Source: Novosphingobium percolationis (GTDB lineage Bacteria; Pseudomonadota; Alphaproteobacteria; Sphingomonadales; Sphingomonadaceae). Taken from it: a stretch of DNA of 64,000 bases. Below the pieces are notes generated by a model. That model was not told where the DNA came from. It searched no databases and was given only the letters and a program-made list of their open reading frames with translations. Location: assembly GCF_020179425.1 (NCBI RefSeq), contig NZ_JAILYM010000006.1, positions 1 to 64,000 of the forward strand, written 5' to 3'. Shown piece after piece: positions 19,001 through 27,044 of the stretch (within the stretch, counting starts at the first letter, position 1; each line of letters starts with the position of its first letter). Position numbers and translations under genes: made by a program.

Positions 19001-19150
19001 CTGCACGCTGGCCTGGGCCGGAACGAACTCGGGGAATACATCGTAGCGCGCGTTGCGGATGGTGGCGACGCCGAACCCCAGCAGGAGCAGCGCGGCGAGC
19101 ATGATCATGCCGGGATGGGCGAGGCTGAGCCTGACGATGCGACCGAGCAT
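16052..19150 (-). CDS. Second heavy-metal RND efflux pump
   Basis: A 1032-residue HME-type RND pump. The TM4 region reads GLAVALGVVIDDAIVGVEN. It lacks the DFG start of CzcA-type (HME1) pumps and only partly resembles the copper/silver CusA pattern, so the substrate is uncertain. The N-terminus (RIVRLSLAHPGMIMLAALLLL), the proximal RARQIVAEAI region and the twelve membrane segments are otherwise normal. It lies three bases after the adaptor gene and overlaps the response-regulator gene, in a five-gene operon that converges with czcCBA. Confidence 0.88.
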   Translation of the reverse strand: MLGRIVRLSLAHPGMIMLAALLLLGFGVATIRNARYDVFPEFVPAQASVQTEAPGMTPDQVEALVTRPLETAINGATGVQSVRSESIQGLSVIQVVFVEGSDPYRARQIVAEAISEAAGQLPAGVQPPRMGPLTSSTMDLLKIGFTGGSDPKSLRDLVRWTIVPRLLASPGVTRAIIFGGEQRRIEVRIRPADLVARNVSLAEVETAVKAMTVIRGGGFAETANQRILIEPTTGAVTARTLAQAVLPLGAGLPVRLGDLADVVDAATPKTGDALIMGQDGVLLALASQYGANTLDTTLKVEAALAELRPAIEAQGVHIYPALHRPANFIESALGGIRTDLLIGAALIAFVLLAFLRDLRVAFIAFASIPLSLLAALIVLDRTGQTINTMTLGGLAVALGVVIDDAIVGVENIVRRLRDAPEGDGRAAIIEAASVEVRAPVVYATYVLALTVAPILFLTGLQGAFFGPLAWSFLLATLASLVVAITVAPAMSLLLLKRVRLHDEPGYVSRLKDAHARLLAPACRHPRFAVIATTAVGVVTALILISFGGELLPAFRERHYVVQVNGPVGASIPWMKGIGRRITHDLLAIPDVATVEEQIGRAEAGEDTFQPNRSEFHVELRRVGGASEDRTLAQIRAVLARYPGIQSETLTFLGDRISETLSGETAKVAIGVYGADLDGLDRVAADVARVLATVPGAADVRVKAQPGAPALRITLDADRMALRAVTPTDAYDAIETAFQGRTVSEIAEADRITEVAVTLPDNEARDPEAVGTILVRAADGTTTPLSEIATIRAVEGRTTISHQDGRRRQVVTANPSASDVAGFVRAARAKLAREVKLPPGVYLDYAGVAEAQAAATRQILLNVAAASIGIIALLILAFGGGRPAGLILAGTPFALAGGVIAVAITGGVLSLGALVGFVTLFGIAARNSILLISHVDHLVEEEGAPRNLATVIRGARERVTPILMTALVTGLGLAPLAFEAGQSGREVQGPMAAVILGGLVTSTLMSLVLLPALVLAYRWPRDQNGTSDAVVAD

Positions 19151-19153
19151 GGG

Positions 19154-20152
19154 TTAGTCTCCGTCGCTTTCCGCGGCGGATCCGCCGTTGCGGTCGATTG
19201 CCAGCAGCGTTTCCGCGCCTCCGGTCACGACACGATTCCCGGCGGTCAGGCCCGAGCGCACGAACCATCCGCCACCGATCGGCCGCGCATCGACGAGCTC
19301 GACGCGCTCGAAACTTTCCGGCCCTTCCTGCCGGTACACCCATAGTCCGCCGCGCCAGCGGAGCACTGCGTCGCGCGGCACGGCGACACCAGACTCGGCG
19401 CTGCCGCGCTCGACCTTGACGTCCAAAATGCGGCCGTTTGTAACCGACGCCGCGATCGGCCCGCGCAGGATGGCAAGCAGGCCCGCGCTTTGCAGGCGCG
19501 CGTCGGCCGCGGCCGCCGGGCCGAGAACGGCAACAGCACTGCCATCGATGCGCATACGGGACAGGGCATCGAGGTTGGCGCCGGGCACGTCGATCCTCAC
19601 GAGCGCGGCCCGGCCGGCTGCGATATCCGCGATCAGCGCGTGGCGGGCGCCGGGCCCGAGTCGTGCGAGACCGGGACCATATTCCAGTCCGATGCGACGC
19701 TCGGCCAGCCCGACGCGGGCGGCGTCCGCCGCGGACTGCGCGCGCGCTGCTTCGACCGACTTCGCCGAGGCGCTTTGATCCTGGGCGAAAAGCTCGGCGA
19801 GCCGGGCGGCCTCGGCTCGGGATGCGCCTGCGGCCGCCCGCGCCGTCACGATTTCGGCGTCGATTGCCGCAAGCGCCCCGCCATCGAGCCCGCGTGCAAA
19901 TCCGTGCGTGATCGCAGGGGCGGTGGTGGTGATCGCCGGCGCGACTGAGAGGCCCACGCGCTGCTGCTCCGCGCGCTCAAGGCGCACCTCGCCGTCGCGT
20001 GAGCTCGAAGCCGTCGTCGTGGGGCCATCGACCGAGGGTCTCTTGCCCTCAACGATCTCGGCCGCGTTCCGCATGGGGGCAAGTCCCAGCAGCACCGCAG
20101 CGCTGATCCCAGCGCCTACCCCCGCCCAGCCGATCGCCGCGCGTCTGCTCAT
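19154..20152 (-). CDS. Periplasmic adaptor-like protein of second RND pump
   Basis: A 332-residue protein with an N-terminal membrane anchor (AAIGWAGVGAGISAAVLLGL) and a membrane-fusion-like layout: a short helical hairpin rich in alanine and glutamate, and a C-terminal barrel with DAVLRWRGGLWVYRQEGPE and GLTAGNRVVTGGAE. It is shorter and less canonical than CzcB, and the barrel-sandwich halves are weak. Its place between an outer-membrane factor and an RND pump makes the adaptor role likely. It overlaps the outer-membrane factor gene by four bases. Confidence 0.75.
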   Translation of the reverse strand: MSRRAAIGWAGVGAGISAAVLLGLAPMRNAAEIVEGKRPSVDGPTTTASSSRDGEVRLERAEQQRVGLSVAPAITTTAPAITHGFARGLDGGALAAIDAEIVTARAAAGASRAEAARLAELFAQDQSASAKSVEAARAQSAADAARVGLAERRIGLEYGPGLARLGPGARHALIADIAAGRAALVRIDVPGANLDALSRMRIDGSAVAVLGPAAAADARLQSAGLLAILRGPIAASVTNGRILDVKVERGSAESGVAVPRDAVLRWRGGLWVYRQEGPESFERVELVDARPIGGGWFVRSGLTAGNRVVTGGAETLLAIDRNGGSAAESDGD

Positions 20153-21618
20153 CGGCGTTGCTCCCCGGTTCGTCCTGTTGTGATCATGGTCTCCGGTCCT
20201 TCAAGCGGACGGCGCAGCGCATCCTCCAGCGCGGCATCCGCCACATGCACGCGCGCCAGCGCGTCAATCTCCGATGTCCGTGCCTGCTCGGCGCCCGCCT
20301 GGGCCGCCGCCCAGTCGGTGCGATCGATCGCGCCCGCGGCGAGTTCGCGGTCCGCTTGAACCGCGAGGCGGCCCGCGGCGACCCGTTCGACGGTCCGGAT
20401 ACGCTCGAGCGCCGCGCGCGCCGCGCGCGTCTCGACCAGCGCGGCATCGATCGCGGCCTCGGCCGACGCGATCACCGCTTCGAGGCGCTTGCCGGCTTCG
20501 GCGCGCCGGGCCTCCGCAGCCGCGATGGCATGGCGGTTGAGATCGAGCGGCGGCAGGATCAGGCCAAGCGAGAACGGCACCTTCACCAGCCCGCGCTCCC
20601 AGGTATAGCCCGGCGCGACGCTGATCGCGGGGAATTGCTTGGCCACCTCGCCGCGCAGATCGGACTCGGCCTGATCATAGGCCACGATCGCTTTCAGCAC
20701 ATCGGCCCGCGAGCGCACAGCTTCGAGGCGCAGCTCGGTCGTGACCTGGCTGCCCGGGTCTGGCGCAGGCTCGTCGAACCCGTCCCACGCCATCGCAAGC
20801 GGCCTGACCGCTGTCTCAGGCACGCCGACCGCCGCTGCGATCGCCCGATCCGCGGCGCGGTGCTGCGCTTGCGCATCAACGAGACGGCGCCCCGCATCGG
20901 CACCGTCGGCGCGGACCCGCTCCAGTTCAGCTCGTGATGCCTCACCCGCCGCGACGCGACGCGCCATCGCGGCGAATTGACGATCGCGAACCTGGGCCAG
21001 CGCACCGAGCGCCGCGATTTGCCGGTCTGCAACCATCCGTTGGGCAAGCGCCCGCCGCAGCGCGATGCGGGCCGACCAGATCGCCTCGGCCACATCGTAG
21101 CGCGCCGACAGCACGGCGAGGTCCGCCGTGCCGATCCGCGTGGTCCGCCGGCCGCCGATATCGAGTGGTATGTCGAGCGCCCCGCCGAACAGCCAGGGCG
21201 AGCTTGCCGACGGGTCGCGCGCATATTCGCTGGTCAGCGTCAGCGTCATGTTCGGCCATTGGCGCGCGACGCCGACATTGGCGGCAGCGGTGTCCACCGC
21301 AGCGCGCGCGGCGGCCACGTCGGCGTTGTACAGCGTTGTGGCGGCGAACAGCGACAGCCGGTCCCAGATCACCGGCGAAGCCGGGCGGACAGGGGCGATC
21401 TCGGCGACGCGATGCTCAACCTCTGCCTGATCGAGCGTGCGCGCATCTCGGGCGGCCGCGATCGCATCCGGACTGACAGGGTGCGGCCGATATGACACGC
21501 AGCCCGACGTCGCCGCCAAAAACAGCAGCGGCACCGCAAGGCGCAGTTTGAACCCGCAGGTCAGGGGAGCCGCAACGATCATCTCGGCGGCGATATCAAC
21601 CGTCAGCCGATCTCGCAT
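20149..21618 (-). CDS. Outer-membrane factor lipoprotein of second RND system
   Basis: A TolC-family outer-membrane factor with a lipoprotein signal ending in LFLAATSGC, so the channel should be lipid-anchored, as in CusC/NodT types. The long alanine-rich helices of two repeats follow (for example RQWPNMTLTLTSEYARD). The ATG at 21618 gives 489 residues; the ATG at 21582 gives 477 and leaves a more typical signal peptide. It is the first gene of the five-gene operon, divergent from the CDF gene with 109 bases between them. Confidence 0.82.
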   Translation of the reverse strand: MRDRLTVDIAAEMIVAAPLTCGFKLRLAVPLLFLAATSGCVSYRPHPVSPDAIAAARDARTLDQAEVEHRVAEIAPVRPASPVIWDRLSLFAATTLYNADVAAARAAVDTAAANVGVARQWPNMTLTLTSEYARDPSASSPWLFGGALDIPLDIGGRRTTRIGTADLAVLSARYDVAEAIWSARIALRRALAQRMVADRQIAALGALAQVRDRQFAAMARRVAAGEASRAELERVRADGADAGRRLVDAQAQHRAADRAIAAAVGVPETAVRPLAMAWDGFDEPAPDPGSQVTTELRLEAVRSRADVLKAIVAYDQAESDLRGEVAKQFPAISVAPGYTWERGLVKVPFSLGLILPPLDLNRHAIAAAEARRAEAGKRLEAVIASAEAAIDAALVETRAARAALERIRTVERVAAGRLAVQADRELAAGAIDRTDWAAAQAGAEQARTSEIDALARVHVADAALEDALRRPLEGPETMITTGRTGEQRR

Positions 21619-21727
21619 GTTGTGGATTTACAAGGTGCAGGCTTTGCCCGACCTGATCTATCCCCCCGTGGCGGGCTTCGCTCGATTTCATCGATGTGCG
21701 TCGGCGCATTGCGGGGAGATTAGGGCG

Positions 21728-22342
21728 ATGAGCGACCAGGACGACGATGTTGACCTTCGAGACAGTAAGCCGCTCGCGCGTGCGATATTGTTCGTCGCGC
21801 TCGCAAATCTGGCTTATTTCGGGGTTGAATTCACCGTCGCACGGTTGATCGGGTCGGTTTCGCTGTTTGCCGACAGCATCGACTTCCTCGAGGATACCTC
21901 GGTCAACCTCCTGATCCTTCTCGGCCTGGGATGGAGCATGCGCGCCCGGGCAGGTCTCGGCATGGCGTTGGCCCTGGTGCTGCTCGTGCCGGGGCTCGCG
22001 ACGCTCTGGACCGCGTGGGCAAAGTTCAACGTGCCGATTGCGCCGTCACCCATTCCGCTGTCGCTGGCGGCGCTGGGCGCGCTCGCCGTCAATGCGACCT
22101 GCGCGATCGTCCTGACGCGGTTTCGGCATCATCAAGGCAGCCTGACCAGGGCGGCCTATCTCTCGGCGCGCAATGATGCCGTGGCTAATATCGCTATCAT
22201 TCTCGCTGCGGTCGTGACTGCTACGCTCTGGCGTTCCGCCTGGCCCGACCTGATCGTGGGCCTGGCCATCGCCGCGATGAACGCCGATGCCGCGCGCGAG
22301 ATCTGGGAGGCGGCGCGGGCTGAACATCGGGCGCAAGGGTAG
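21728..22342 (+). CDS. Short cation diffusion facilitator family transporter
   Basis: A 204-residue CDF-type transporter. The ATG at 21728 follows GGGGAG at 21713-21718. The TM2 motif SLFADSIDFLEDTSVN and the TM5 motif SARNDAVANIAIILAA carry the conserved acidic metal site. The protein stops soon after the sixth membrane segment, so the cytoplasmic C-terminal domain that normally helps dimerise CDF proteins is missing. It may export Zn2+, Co2+ or Cd2+ into the periplasm for the RND pumps. The short length may be genuine, because other short CDF-like proteins exist. Confidence 0.75.
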   Translation: MSDQDDDVDLRDSKPLARAILFVALANLAYFGVEFTVARLIGSVSLFADSIDFLEDTSVNLLILLGLGWSMRARAGLGMALALVLLVPGLATLWTAWAKFNVPIAPSPIPLSLAALGALAVNATCAIVLTRFRHHQGSLTRAAYLSARNDAVANIAIILAAVVTATLWRSAWPDLIVGLAIAAMNADAAREIWEAARAEHRAQG

Positions 22343-22727
22343 CGACCGGAGCACTGTTCATGACGGCCGTCACAAAAAAGAAGCAGCTACCGCCGCACAG
22401 TGCCTTGGCGAAAGATGCGATGCGGTGGGAAATTCTGATCATTGCCCGAATTTGCCGCTTCTGCGTGAGCTTTTCTTCGCGATGCACGGCGATATGGACA
22501 TTGTTGACGGATTGCCAAACTGGTCCCTCTGCCGCTAACACCGGTACAACCGGTCGGGTGACTTGCCGATCGGCCAGGGCCAGCCGGCGTCTTGAGAAGC
22601 GTCGGCGCGCCCGTTCCGATATGTCTTGCCCCAGAGCGCGGCGCCGTCGCGGCTTTATCGGCCAGCCGGTGGAGCGCTGATAGCGAGATCGTTCGATCGA
22701 TCCGGGGCTGGATGCTAGAGCCGCCCG
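22343..22727. other. 385-bp gap, no gene recognised
   Basis: The stretch between the CDF gene and the TIR-like gene is open in several frames for about 100 codons, but the translations are arginine- and serine-rich, lack ribosome binding sites and look non-coding. GCACTGT and ACAGTGC occur as a short inverted repeat near 22352-22406. The region may be relic DNA at the edge of the metal island. Nothing more specific can be seen. Confidence 0.5.
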
Positions 22728-23977
22728 ATGGAGTCGGTTCATCTCTTCTATTCCTGGCAAAGCGATCGGGACAGCAAGCTGTGCCGGGATTTCATTGCCC
22801 GGGCCCTGGCGGCGGCTGCAACCCGGATCGAGGCCGCGCGCGGCATCGCGTTGCGGATCGATTCCGACACAGCCGGGGTCGCCGGCACGCCCCATATCAC
22901 CGAGACAATCCTCGCCAAGATTCGCGCCTGCGACATCTTTGTCGGCGACATGAGCTTTGTCGGCCGCGCCGATAGCGGCAAGCTCGTCACCAATCCCAAC
23001 GTCATGGTCGAATATGGCTATGCCCGTCACGCCAAGGGCGACCATCGCATCCTGCTCGTGATGAACGCCGCATTCGGATCCTTCCGCAAGCTGCCCTTCG
23101 ACCTGCGCCATATGCGCCGCCCCACTGAATATTCCGCCGCAGCGGATATAGGGGAGGCCGCACTGGAAGCGACGGCTGCGGTTTTCACGGACCTGTTGGT
23201 CGAGCATCTCGGCATCATCGTCGATGAAGTCCTCGCCGACCGTGCAGTCGCCCTCGAGGGTGGCGACATCGCGGACAAGGCACGCGCGCATCTGGCCGAA
23301 CTGGACGCCATGGCGGTGCGCAACGACACGCCGGCCATCGTGCCCAATCCGCGTCTGCTCGTGCGGCTTGCGCCGATGAACATGCCAGCTACCGCGCCGT
23401 TCGAGTTTGCGCAGATCAGGATTTGCGCCCACGCTTCGTGCCCACCGGGTTCGCCTCTGAACTCCGGGAAGACCGGCCCGCCGCGCGGCAATGGGCGAGT
23501 TTCGATCCCTTGTCGCCCGTGGCCGGTCGCCCGAACGGCCAGGCGCGCTGGTTTACCCGCATCGTCCTGCCCGGACTGTTCGAACTCGCTGTCACCGTCG
23601 GCTATGCCGAGGACGAGGACGAGATCATCGGTGTCGATGGATTCCGTCTCGAGGCTCGCATCGTCGATGCGGTCAGGCGGCTCGCGGCGCTCGCTTCCGA
23701 CCTGGGCTATTCGGGACCGGCGCTGGTTGTCCCGATCCTGCAAGGCGTCGAGACCGTCGCGCTGCTGGCGCCGCGCGTGGCCGGCCGCCGCTTTCCTTAT
23801 CCCAGCCTGTCCCTTGGGGAACTGATCTTGCCGAGCCTCGACAGGGTCGATGCGCTATCGCTCCGACCGATCCTCAACAATCTCTGGCTCGACGCCGGAT
23901 TTGAGGACGGATCGCCGTCTTTCGGTCCCGGAGGCTGGGCGGGCGACAGCAATATGCCGCTCTATTCCCTCGATTAG
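22728..23977 (+). pseudogene. TIR-like nucleotide-binding protein gene, frameshifted
   Basis: The first frame (from ATG 22728) encodes a TIR-like domain: VHLFYSWQSDRDS at the start, DTAGVAGTPHITETI, CDIFVGDMSFV and NPNVMVEYGYARHAKG, where E95 lies where the family has its conserved Glu. This layout matches bacterial TIR-like proteins of unknown or defence function. The frame loses sense at about 23405-23423, and the protein continues in the frame one base back as LRPRFVPTGFASELRED up to a stop at 23977. A one-base deletion joins the halves into about 415 residues. The gene is either inactive (truncated after the TIR-like domain plus a nonsense tail) or carries a sequencing error. Confidence 0.65.
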
Positions 23978-24034
23978 GCCGGCGGTGTTGACGGCTCGGC
24001 GACAGCGACGGTTGAACGCTGTGTGGAGCAACCA

Positions 24035-24427
24035 TCACGCTCCTAGCGTTTTTCGATCTCGCGCCGCCATGGCGCGGCGGATGCGGGCAAGCACAAGGCT
24101 GTGGTCATAGGGTTTCGCCACGCTTGGCTCCTCTTCGCAGAGATTGCCAGCCTTCCTGGTTGCCGCTTCGGCATTCGCCGCAAGAATGACCTCGATTTTT
24201 CCGGGCTGACCTCGAATCCACAGGGCCAGTTCAAAGCCGTTTTCATCGGGCATGGCGGCGTCAAGCAGCACGATATCGATCCTGGTATCTTTATCGGCTA
24301 CGAAGGTCCGCGTTTCACTGCCATTGGCCGCTTCCAGGACCTGAAAGCCACAGTCGCGAAGATACGCCGCTAGCGGATCGCGGACCAGAATATCGGATTC
24401 AGCCAGCAGCACTACCGTCTCGGTCAT
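24035..24427 (-). CDS. Receiver-only response regulator, degenerate
   Basis: A 130-residue CheY-like receiver with no output domain. The phosphoacceptor D56 (LLDAAMPDENGF) and the lysine (K105, SVAKPYD) are present. The acidic pocket at the end of strand 1 reads E10-S11 instead of two acids, and the usual Thr/Ser after strand 4 appears as Ala (VILAANAEA), so phosphorylation chemistry may be weakened or lost. It overlaps the upstream regulator gene by four bases (ATGA). No kinase gene is adjacent. Confidence 0.75.
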   Translation of the reverse strand: MTETVVLLAESDILVRDPLAAYLRDCGFQVLEAANGSETRTFVADKDTRIDIVLLDAAMPDENGFELALWIRGQPGKIEVILAANAEAATRKAGNLCEEEPSVAKPYDHSLVLARIRRAMAARDRKTLGA

Positions 24428-24861
24428 GATCTCCCTCTTCGCTCGATGCCAAGAGAAGAGAACACAAGTGCCACGGCTGCATCCAGCTGGTACGGCTTCG
24501 ATATGAACTTGAATATGTCATCGACCCGCTCGTCGCCAAGATAGCCCGAGCTGACAACGATGGGCAGAAATTCATTGTCAACATGGAGCGTGCGAGCGAG
24601 CGCGAGACCATTATGCGTGCCAGGCATTCGCACATCGGTGAAAACGAGGTCAATCTGTGCATCGGACCGATAATATGTAAGGGCCTCATCCGCGTTCGCA
24701 GCTTCGGTCACCATGAACCCGTGGTCGCGTAATGCCTCGGCGAGGAGCGCGCGCAGCAATGGTTCGTCGTCCACGACCAAGATATGGGCCGACCGCCGGC
24801 CTTCTTGCTCTTCAGTTAATGGCAACAGCCAACCCCTTCGGTTCCCTATCATCACATTCAT
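24424..24861 (-). CDS. Receiver-only response regulator
   Basis: A CheY-like receiver with intact residues: D31/D32 (HILVVDDEPLLR), phosphoacceptor D76 (VFTDVRMPG), Ser in VVSSGYLG and Lys in FISKPYQL, counted from the ATG at 24861 (145 residues). The open frame extends up to 24987, but the extra N-terminus does not look like protein. No strong ribosome binding site decides the start. The order is an intact receiver followed by a degenerate receiver in one transcript. Relatives commonly act with hybrid or HWE kinases encoded elsewhere. Confidence 0.75.
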   Translation of the reverse strand: MNVMIGNRRGWLLPLTEEQEGRRSAHILVVDDEPLLRALLAEALRDHGFMVTEAANADEALTYYRSDAQIDLVFTDVRMPGTHNGLALARTLHVDNEFLPIVVSSGYLGDERVDDIFKFISKPYQLDAAVALVFSSLGIERRGRS

Positions 24862-25093
24862 GAAGACGCGTGTCCATGGCCGAGACACGAGGCAATGCCA
24901 GAAACGGATTGCTGGATAAATGTTTCCGGGCCCGGACAAAATGGGAGGTTTCATGCTGATCTGGATGAACCCGCCAACCCGAGCCAACGGCGATCATTCC
25001 ACCTGCCGAGGTGCTCGTAAAACCGAGGCCGAGGCGTGAGGCCGCCGATCGAGCCTGCCGGCGCAAAAAGAGAGACTCGAATCGCTGCTGGTC

Positions 25094-26404
25094 TCAGCCC
25101 AGCGTCCAAAGAGAATCCTCGCGCGCCATCTTGCCTGCAGGGCCATTGGCCATATCGATCAGGGCCGCGACGACCTTGCGGGCGACGCGTCGCGCCTTGG
25201 TCCGATCCTGGCTCGGTACCCTGGTATTGATTGACCGGCCGTGCACGAACGTGCTGCGCAGTTCGAACAGCACCTTGTAGTCGGCCGCCATCTGCGGATC
25301 GCCCAGCAGCGTCTCGATCCGCTTCGCCAGCCTCTCCTTTACCGCCATCCTGGACACGCCCGGCGGGTAAGGCCCGCCGAAATCGGCGCGCATGCCAAGC
25401 GCCGCCTCGATCGTCGTCATATGGGCCATGATCTGGTCCATGCCGTCGCTGAAGAAGGCCCGCACCAGGAAGTGCTTCACGGGCGTCGAGAACAGATCGG
25501 TCGCCGACGCCCGCTGGACTTGGTCCCACCTTCCATGATCGAGTAGCTGAAGCATGTCGGCGGCATCGCTCGACAAATGGATGACCACCGGCCGCTCATA
25601 TTCGATCTCCTCGCCGTCCGGCGTGGTGAACCCCGCATATTCCCAGGTCAGCAGGTCGGGCGAGGGCACGGTGCGGGGCCGCACGAACAGGTCCCCGGTC
25701 TCGACATGCATCCAGGGCACCAGAAATCCGCGCCAGTCGATATCAACCATCGAATGCCAATCCTCCCACGGAGCAAGCAGGAGGGCGAACAGCGCGTCGG
25801 TCACCGCCGGGGCATATTGGCCGGCATGGGCATCGATCTCGCCGAGATCGCGACCCAGATCATAGAAGAAGGGAAGGGCCCGCCTGCCGATGTCCTGCTC
25901 CGCCGCCACCGTCTCTTCGATGACGAGCCAGTGAAACTCGGACAGCCTTTTGCTATCCAGGGCATGGGCGGGATAAAGCTTCGAAAGCCGCTCTTCGTCG
26001 AACAACACGGCCAGCTCGGCTGCGCTATAGCGCCGCACGGTCGCATTGCCGAAGGTCAGGTCGGGCAGGTCGTCCGCCAGGTCGAGCGGACAGAGATAGC
26101 GCCGCGTGATCGAGGCCATTCCCAAAGCGTCGACCAGCCGTGCGGCCGCGTCTTCGATCGTCATTGTGCGCTGCGCGGCGCTCGCCCGGGCGCCGCAAGG
26201 CAAGCCCAGTGCGCGCAGCGCGTCCGATAGCGCGAAGGTGAACCCGGTCCCGGCCCGGGCGGCTGGAAAGGCCATTTCGCAGTGCGCCTTGAGTGCCAGA
26301 AAAGCAGGGTTCTGTAATAGATTGTCGGGGCCTGGCGGCGCCAGCGACCAGATGGGGCCAAGCGCCTTCGTCATCGCCTCGACCGGGGTTGGACCCTGGA
26401 TCAT
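25094..26404 (-). CDS. Large hypothetical protein with C-terminal HEPN-like motif
   Basis: A 436-residue soluble protein. The last 120 residues are helical and contain RSTFVHG, giving R383-x4-H388, the Rx4-6H motif of HEPN ribonuclease domains, inside the context FELRSTFVHGRS that resembles ApeA/HEPN-type proteins of antiphage systems. The N-terminal 300 residues match nothing I can name; they include many acidic and aromatic residues and no membrane segment. The nearest partners are the two receivers and the broken TIR-like gene. An abortive-infection role is a hypothesis from the motif and context. Confidence 0.6.
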   Translation of the reverse strand: MIQGPTPVEAMTKALGPIWSLAPPGPDNLLQNPAFLALKAHCEMAFPAARAGTGFTFALSDALRALGLPCGARASAAQRTMTIEDAAARLVDALGMASITRRYLCPLDLADDLPDLTFGNATVRRYSAAELAVLFDEERLSKLYPAHALDSKRLSEFHWLVIEETVAAEQDIGRRALPFFYDLGRDLGEIDAHAGQYAPAVTDALFALLLAPWEDWHSMVDIDWRGFLVPWMHVETGDLFVRPRTVPSPDLLTWEYAGFTTPDGEEIEYERPVVIHLSSDAADMLQLLDHGRWDQVQRASATDLFSTPVKHFLVRAFFSDGMDQIMAHMTTIEAALGMRADFGGPYPPGVSRMAVKERLAKRIETLLGDPQMAADYKVLFELRSTFVHGRSINTRVPSQDRTKARRVARKVVAALIDMANGPAGKMAREDSLWTLG

Positions 26405-26684
26405 TCTGCCCCCTTTGCTCTCGCGCCTATTCCCGCGTGCGTCCTTCTATCCTCGTCGCACACCGATGCGATGGTCTGATCATGCGCTCGTTTTCGACAG
26501 GGGAAGCGAGGAGAGCGCGGCAGCGGGAAAAGGAGTGGTTTGGCGATTGCCCGCTGACGCGGGCACCGGCGCTCTATCTCCGCTTCGCTCCGACCGAGCT
26601 TCGGCTGCGCCGAATCTCGGCCCTGCGGGTAACGATCACCATATCGCGAGAAGGAAAAAGCGCGGGGTGGAAGAGCGGGCGAGA

Positions 26685-26885
26685 TCAGGCGCGCGGCGCG
26701 CGGGCGCGTTTGCGGCTGGTGCGCTCGAATTCCGCGGCCGTTACCTCAAGGTCAGTTGCGAGCTGATGCAGGGCGCGTGAGGCGCCCAGCCGGGACATGC
26801 CATCGCCCTGCGCGGCCGAGCCACCGCCACGCTCCGCCCGTGATCGGGCGATCTTCGCCACCGCGCGTATCGTCTCCGCGTCCAT
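26685..26885 (-). CDS. Small basic hypothetical protein
   Basis: A 66-residue protein starting MDAETIRAVAKIARSRAERG and ending in a basic tail (RKRARAPRA). Its two helices and charge pattern look protein-like, and small genes of this sort occur beside DUF736 genes in sphingomonad elements. The 280 bases to its left (26405-26684) hold no convincing gene. Function unknown; existence moderately supported. Confidence 0.4.
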   Translation of the reverse strand: MDAETIRAVAKIARSRAERGGGSAAQGDGMSRLGASRALHQLATDLEVTAAEFERTSRKRARAPRA

Positions 26886-27044
26886 CTGGACAGTCTATCC
26901 GATTCGGACGCGGGGGAACAGTCGCTCCCGGTTCGCGGCAGCGTTTCATCTCCGGCGGTTCACCCGGTGGAGCATCCGGCGCAGGAGAGAAGAGGAGGCT
27001 CTTTGAGAGTGTCGCATGAGCGACATTTTAGAGGAGTGAAGATC

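Noticed and set aside
22360-22680. A 106-codon frame in the gap after the CDF gene
   Set aside because: The product is Arg/Ser/Cys-rich with no family resemblance and no clear ribosome binding site; treated as non-coding.
26405-26684. Plus-strand frame of about 95 codons beginning near 26482
   Set aside because: The translation is Arg-rich, has no ribosome binding site and ends opposite the small minus-strand gene; more likely non-coding spacer.
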